DNA of 34,838 bases from an uncultured Eggerthellaceae bacterium (lineage in GTDB: Bacteria > Actinomycetota > Coriobacteriia > Coriobacteriales > Eggerthellaceae): the NCBI GenBank assembly GCA_947565185.1, contig CANODU010000011.1, positions 1 to 34,838 of the forward strand, written 5' to 3'. Below, piece after piece: positions 31,903 through 34,838 of this stretch. The first letter of the stretch is position 1. The number at the start of each line of letters is the position of its first letter. The notes under the pieces were generated by a model. That model saw only the letters and a program-made list of their open reading frames with translations. It was not told the origin of the DNA and made no database searches. The position numbers were made by a program, and so were the translations under genes.

Positions 31903-31919
31903 TGCAAAATCCCTGTAAG
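31903..31919 (-). promoter_or_regulatory. Pho-box-like direct repeat upstream of pstS
   Basis: Minus-strand CTTACA, 5 nt, TTTGCA, resembling two TTHACA units. It precedes TGATATCAG, which could act as an extended -10. It lies about 84 bp before the pstS start and resembles the phoB site. Confidence 0.4.
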
Positions 31920-31927
31920 GCAATTTA

Positions 31928-31957
31928 CGCGACAGAATGTCGCGAATCTCGTATCAT
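31928..31957 (+). promoter_or_regulatory. Promoter with operator-like palindrome for the aldo/keto reductase
   Basis: GCGACA (31929-31934) and TATCAT (31952-31957) are spaced by 17 bp. The -35 box lies inside a perfect inverted repeat, CGCGACA-GAA-TGTCGCG (31928-31944), a likely repressor site. It is in the divergent gap with pstS, so the site could affect both directions. Confidence 0.5.
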
Positions 31958-31983
31958 GGCTCCATTGCAAAAGGAGGAGGATC

Positions 31984-33120
31984 ATGAGATACCGGGATCT
32001 GGGCAACACGGGGCTTCGAGTGAGCGAGATCGGCTTCGGTCCCGAATGGATGAAGGGAACCCCCGAAGAGACGCGCGCCATAGCAGAGGTCTTGCGCGAA
32101 GCAGGCGCGAACATCTTGGACTGTTGGATGTCGGATCCGCATATCCGATCGAATTTGGGATATGCCATCAAGGGACATGAGGACGAATGGATCATCCAAG
32201 CCCACTTCGGCGCTTGCTGGGTAGATGGCCAATATCAGCGCTCACGCGATCTTGACCTGGTAAGGCCCGCATTCGAAGATGAGCTGCACCGGTTGGGCAT
32301 AGATCATGCAGAGATCGGCATGATGCACTACATAGACAGCCTGGATGAGTTTCGCGCCTGCATGGAAGGGCCGTTCTTCGCATACGTCCAAGAGATGAAG
32401 GAAGCAGGCGTCATTCGCCATATTGGCCTTTCCACTCACAATCCAGACGTAGCGCTTGAGGCGTGCCGCACGGGCAGCGTGGAGGCCATCATGTTCTCCA
32501 TCAATCCCGCCTTCGACATGCTCCCCGCCTCTGACGATATCGATGACCTGTTCGGAGACTACGCTGATGCCGGAGAGAGCATCGACCCTGTGCGCGATGA
32601 GCTCTACCGCACCTGTGCCACCATGGGTGTGGGCCTTACGGTCATGAAGCCCTATGCTGGTGGGCGCCTGCTGTCAGCAGAGGAATCCCCCTTCGGCGTA
32701 GCCCTCACGCCGAAGCAGTGCATCCATTACTGCCTCACGCGCCCCGCCGTAGCAACGGTGCTGGCGGGCTATAAGACCATCCAGGAGGCGAAGGACGCGC
32801 TGGCCTATGAGGATGCTGCGCCCGAAGAGCTGGATTATGCCAGCGTGCTGGCCAAGGCGCCCGCTCATGCCTATTTCGGCCAATGCACCTATTGCGGGCA
32901 TTGCCAACCTTGCGTGGAAGGGATCGACATCGCCACCGTGAACAAGTTCGCCGATCTGGCGTTGGCTCAGGACGAGGTGCCCGCAAGCGTGCGCGAGCAT
33001 TACCGGGCGCTAGACAAAGATGCCTCTGACTGCATCCAATGCGGCAGCTGCGAACCGAATTGCCCCTTCGGCGTGAAGATCGCCGAGCGCATGGTCCAGA
33101 CCGCAGCGCTCTTCGGTTGA
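31984..33120 (+). CDS. Aldo/keto reductase fused to a ferredoxin domain (COG1453-like), atypical active site
   Basis: A 378-aa cytoplasmic protein. The TIM barrel of the aldo/keto reductase family begins MRYRDLGNTGLRVSEIGFG. The usual catalytic tetrad (Asp, Tyr, Lys, His) is only partly kept: D46 and H115 (MMHYID) remain. The Tyr position in the DxxxxY motif is Asp (LDCWMSD), and the Lys position appears to be H74 (WIIQAHFG). The C-terminus has two [4Fe-4S] motifs: C301, C304, C307, C310 (CTYCGHCQPC) and C350, C353, C356, C360 (CIQCGSCEPNCP). Electron transfer through Fe-S clusters is therefore likely and classical carbonyl reduction doubtful. The ATG at 31984 follows a strong AAAAGGAGGAGG. 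Single gene; substrate unknown. Confidence 0.9.
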   Translation: MRYRDLGNTGLRVSEIGFGPEWMKGTPEETRAIAEVLREAGANILDCWMSDPHIRSNLGYAIKGHEDEWIIQAHFGACWVDGQYQRSRDLDLVRPAFEDELHRLGIDHAEIGMMHYIDSLDEFRACMEGPFFAYVQEMKEAGVIRHIGLSTHNPDVALEACRTGSVEAIMFSINPAFDMLPASDDIDDLFGDYADAGESIDPVRDELYRTCATMGVGLTVMKPYAGGRLLSAEESPFGVALTPKQCIHYCLTRPAVATVLAGYKTIQEAKDALAYEDAAPEELDYASVLAKAPAHAYFGQCTYCGHCQPCVEGIDIATVNKFADLALAQDEVPASVREHYRALDKDASDCIQCGSCEPNCPFGVKIAERMVQTAALFG

Positions 33121-33152
33121 AACCACAACGCGCATCTCGCGAAAACCGTAGC

Positions 33153-33170
33153 GCAGAACTTCAGTTCTGC
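33153..33170. repeat. Inverted repeat between convergent genes
   Basis: GCAGAACT (33153-33160) and AGTTCTGC (33163-33170) pair perfectly around TC. It lies 33 bp after the reductase stop; no T run follows on either strand. It may help end transcription in both directions. Confidence 0.4.
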
Positions 33171-33204
33171 AAACCAAGGAAACGATGGACGCGGGCAATG
33201 GAGG

Positions 33205-33223
33205 CCAAAAATCCTCACGAAGA
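33205..33223 (-). terminator. Weak terminator of the LysR-PAP2 unit
   Basis: On the minus strand CCTC-TTCGT-GAGG then ATTTTTGG. The stem is short and includes the PAP2 stop codon, but the T run is in the right place. Confidence 0.35.
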
Positions 33224-33751
33224 GGTGCTGTCCTTTGCTGCGCATCGGCGCCTGAGAGGCAATGCCACTGCCAGACCGATAGCAACACCTAAAAGGATGC
33301 CGGTACCCACGTCAGAGGGGTAATGCACGAAAAGATACAACCGGGAGAAGGCGATCATCACCGCCAGCACGCTTGCGGGGATCACGAGCCCCTTCGGCAT
33401 TCGAAACGCGATGAGGACCGTCAAGGCTGCAAAGGCTGCCGTAGCGTGACCCGAAGGAAAAGAAGTGCCGAAAGGCCGAGGTATGAGCAGCACCACGCTC
33501 GGATCCACGTCGCAGGGGCGCGGACGCACCACCACTTCTCCGATGATGAGCTTGCTGATCACCCCTGCTAGGATGACCGCAACCACCACGCCTATGCCGC
33601 ACCAGCGGAAGCGCCTGCAACAGATGAGCACGATGCCCAGCACTACCCAACCTGCCCCCAGGTTGCCGAATGCAGACACGGCCACCATGATCGCATCAAG
33701 CCAAGGCGCATGCATCGCCTGCAGAGCGTCCAGCACCGCCATCTCATCCAT
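33215..33751 (-). CDS. PAP2-family membrane phosphatase
   Basis: A 178-aa membrane phosphatase of the type-2 phosphatidic acid phosphatase superfamily. The three signatures are present: KLIIGEVVVRPRP (KX6RP), SFPSGHATAAF (PSGH) and SRLYLFVHYPSDV (SRX5HX3D), with the catalytic His in the last and five or six hydrophobic segments around them. Members act on lipid phosphates or undecaprenyl pyrophosphate; with this length the latter (BcrC/PgpB-like) is possible. The ATG at 33751 overlaps the LysR stop by 8 nt, so it is translationally coupled to the regulator, an unusual pairing. An AAGG lies about 11 nt upstream. Confidence 0.88.
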   Translation of the reverse strand: MDEMAVLDALQAMHAPWLDAIMVAVSAFGNLGAGWVVLGIVLICCRRFRWCGIGVVVAVILAGVISKLIIGEVVVRPRPCDVDPSVVLLIPRPFGTSFPSGHATAAFAALTVLIAFRMPKGLVIPASVLAVMIAFSRLYLFVHYPSDVGTGILLGVAIGLAVALPLRRRCAAKDSTSS

Positions 33752-34649
33752 GATCGGATGCCTTACTGTCCCGAACCGCGGTGAAAGCCCCTTCTATCTT
33801 CCCGACCACATGACCATAGAACCGATCGATGGCGCTCCCTTTCGGCCCGCTCGTCTTCCCGGAACGCTCCACGCAAAGCACGCGCACGAATTCCCTATCG
33901 CGAATGCGCGCCCAACGGACCTCCTCTGAGGCCACGGGGCCCCAGCTGAATTCAGGCCAAAAGCCCACGCCCAAGCCCAACCCGATCATCTTCTTGACGA
34001 TGGCAGGGCTATCGCTATCGAAGGCTATCTGCGGTGAGAATCCACGCTTTGCGCAAAGCTCGTCACACAGATGGCGAAAGCTGCGCGAGCCCGCCAAGCT
34101 GATGAACCGCTCGTGCTCCAGATCCTCAAGACCAACCGCTTCTCCGAATGGGCGATCCGCAGGAATGGCAACGCCGATGGGCTCAGCGAATCGGGCAACG
34201 TCATGTCCATCGGCCCGCACGCCCCTGCGAAGCCGGAATGCTGATTCCGTGCGCACAGCCACGTCGTAGCGCGCATTCACATCGCTTTGGACCACTTCGA
34301 AGGCAACCTCCGGCTCAGAGCCCATGAAGTCAGCGATGGCATCCACAACGAGCCCCGATGCTGCAAAGATGCCTACCCGGATCACGGGAACGCACGAACC
34401 AGCAGAAGCCTTCGCCTCGCAGACTGCCTCATCGAGCCCATCCAGAAGAGGTCGGATGCGCCCCTTGAGGCGCATCCCCTCTGCAGTCAGGCAGATATTG
34501 CGCCCCTTGTGGGCGAAGAGCTGAACGCCCAGCTCAGCCTCCAAGCGATGGATGGACTGGGAAAGCGCAGGTTGTGCGATATGGAGCTTTCGCGCGCTGC
34601 GCGTCATATGCTGCGACTCTGCCACTTCGCAGAAGTATTTGAGCTGCAT
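33744..34649 (-). CDS. LysR-family transcriptional regulator
   Basis: A 301-aa regulator. The N-terminal winged helix is clear (QLKYFCEVAESQHMTRSARKL, HIAQPALSQSIHRLEAELG, then VQLFAHKGRNICLTAEG). An effector-binding domain with VIRVGIFAASG, AIPADRPFG and GLGVGFWPEF follows. Start: ATG at 34649 has GGAG close upstream; a GTG at 34658 is possible. The stop overlaps the PAP2 start, so the two share a transcript. LysR proteins usually control a divergent gene, but upstream here lie only an AT-rich stretch and tandem repeats before the window ends. The ligand is unknown. Confidence 0.92.
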   Translation of the reverse strand: MQLKYFCEVAESQHMTRSARKLHIAQPALSQSIHRLEAELGVQLFAHKGRNICLTAEGMRLKGRIRPLLDGLDEAVCEAKASAGSCVPVIRVGIFAASGLVVDAIADFMGSEPEVAFEVVQSDVNARYDVAVRTESAFRLRRGVRADGHDVARFAEPIGVAIPADRPFGEAVGLEDLEHERFISLAGSRSFRHLCDELCAKRGFSPQIAFDSDSPAIVKKMIGLGLGVGFWPEFSWGPVASEEVRWARIRDREFVRVLCVERSGKTSGPKGSAIDRFYGHVVGKIEGAFTAVRDSKASDHG

Positions 34650-34735
34650 CAACTCCACTGCGTCTATCCATCCTATAACTGAAACCTATCGCTTTCATCA
34701 TAACAATATATTTGAAATTATCATTCTTGCAGCTA

Positions 34736-34838
34736 GGCTGTATCAGGGGGACGGAGGAGGGCTGTATCAGGGGGACGGAGGAGGGCTGTATCAGGGGGAC
34801 GGAGGAGGGCTGTATCAGGGGGACGGAGGAGGGCTGTA
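34736..34838 (+). repeat. Perfect 24-bp tandem repeat array, open at the window edge
   Basis: Four exact 24-nt units (34736-34759, 34760-34783, 34784-34807, 34808-34831) plus 7 nt of a fifth. Each unit is GGCTG followed by TATCAGGGGGACGGAGGAG. The 18-19 nt core differs by one base from the arm of the 32-bp palindrome at 5444-5510. There are no spacers, so it is not CRISPR. The array continues beyond the window. Confidence 0.95.

Noticed and set aside
34736-34838. Possible CRISPR array
   Set aside because: Units are directly abutting with no spacers, and no cas genes are present.

Overview
The window looks like chromosomal DNA from a high-GC, gut-type anaerobic actinobacterium, most likely class Coriobacteriia (Eggerthella/Slackia-like). 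This placement is inference. It rests on high GC with strong GC skew in third codon positions, TATAAT-type promoters with AGGAGG-type ribosome sites, ferredoxin-fused and anaerobe-type enzymes, and an NRAMP-related Mg transporter of the type studied in Eggerthella lenta. No phage, transposase, plasmid or CRISPR genes are visible. Four tRNA genes are present: partial tRNA-fMet, Ser-GCT, Ser-TGA and Arg-ACG.

Layout. 1-5092: tRNA-fMet (cut by the window edge), a universal stress protein divergent from an amidohydrolase, then a leftward unit of DUF2207 membrane protein, DMT exporter and shikimate kinase-like protein, then tRNA-Ser(GCT). 5093-5805: a 713-bp gene-free stretch packed with hairpins, including a perfect 32-bp inverted repeat. 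5806-12920 (all leftward): a DHHW/MBOAT O-acylation pair, a small membrane protein, ispE, tadA, tRNA-Ser(TGA), a small Cys-rich protein and citrate synthase. 13079-16060 (rightward): tRNA-Arg, then a structured leader and a two-gene Mg unit (PRC/MgtE-N/CBS protein plus NRMT transporter). 16061-16343: a second repeat-rich gap. 16344-21997 (leftward): Rrf2 regulator, NhaC antiporter, and a hybrid histidine kinase followed by BioY. 22163-26187 (rightward): Y-family polymerase plus YolD pair, then oleate hydratase. 26197-31819 (leftward): a complete phosphate locus read as pstS-pstC-pstA-pstB-phoB-phoR. 31984-33120: aldo/keto reductase-ferredoxin fusion. 33215-34649 (leftward): LysR regulator then a PAP2 phosphatase. 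34736 to the window end: a perfect 24-bp tandem repeat.

How the genes work together. The phosphate locus couples a high-affinity ABC importer to its own two-component regulator. PstS is the most striking protein: the two halves of the canonical fold are present in swapped order, which reads as a circular permutation. The Mg unit pairs an NRAMP homologue carrying Mg-type substitutions (DAGG for DPGN, APW for MPH) with a regulatory MgtE-N/CBS protein lacking the transport domain, behind a long hairpin leader. Several promoters place the -10 box six or seven bases from the ATG with no ribosome site, suggesting leaderless mRNAs (polymerase, phoB, DUF2207).

The non-coding DNA is the other unusual part. 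Two gaps 11 kb apart carry the same hairpin family with compensating stem changes. The motif GGGGACGGAGGAG occurs both in the 32-bp palindrome and in the tandem array at the right edge. I found no complete new defence or biosynthetic system. The best leads are the permuted PstS, the repeat families, the Mg leader, and enzyme-family members with altered active sites (shikimate kinase-like, aldo/keto reductase).
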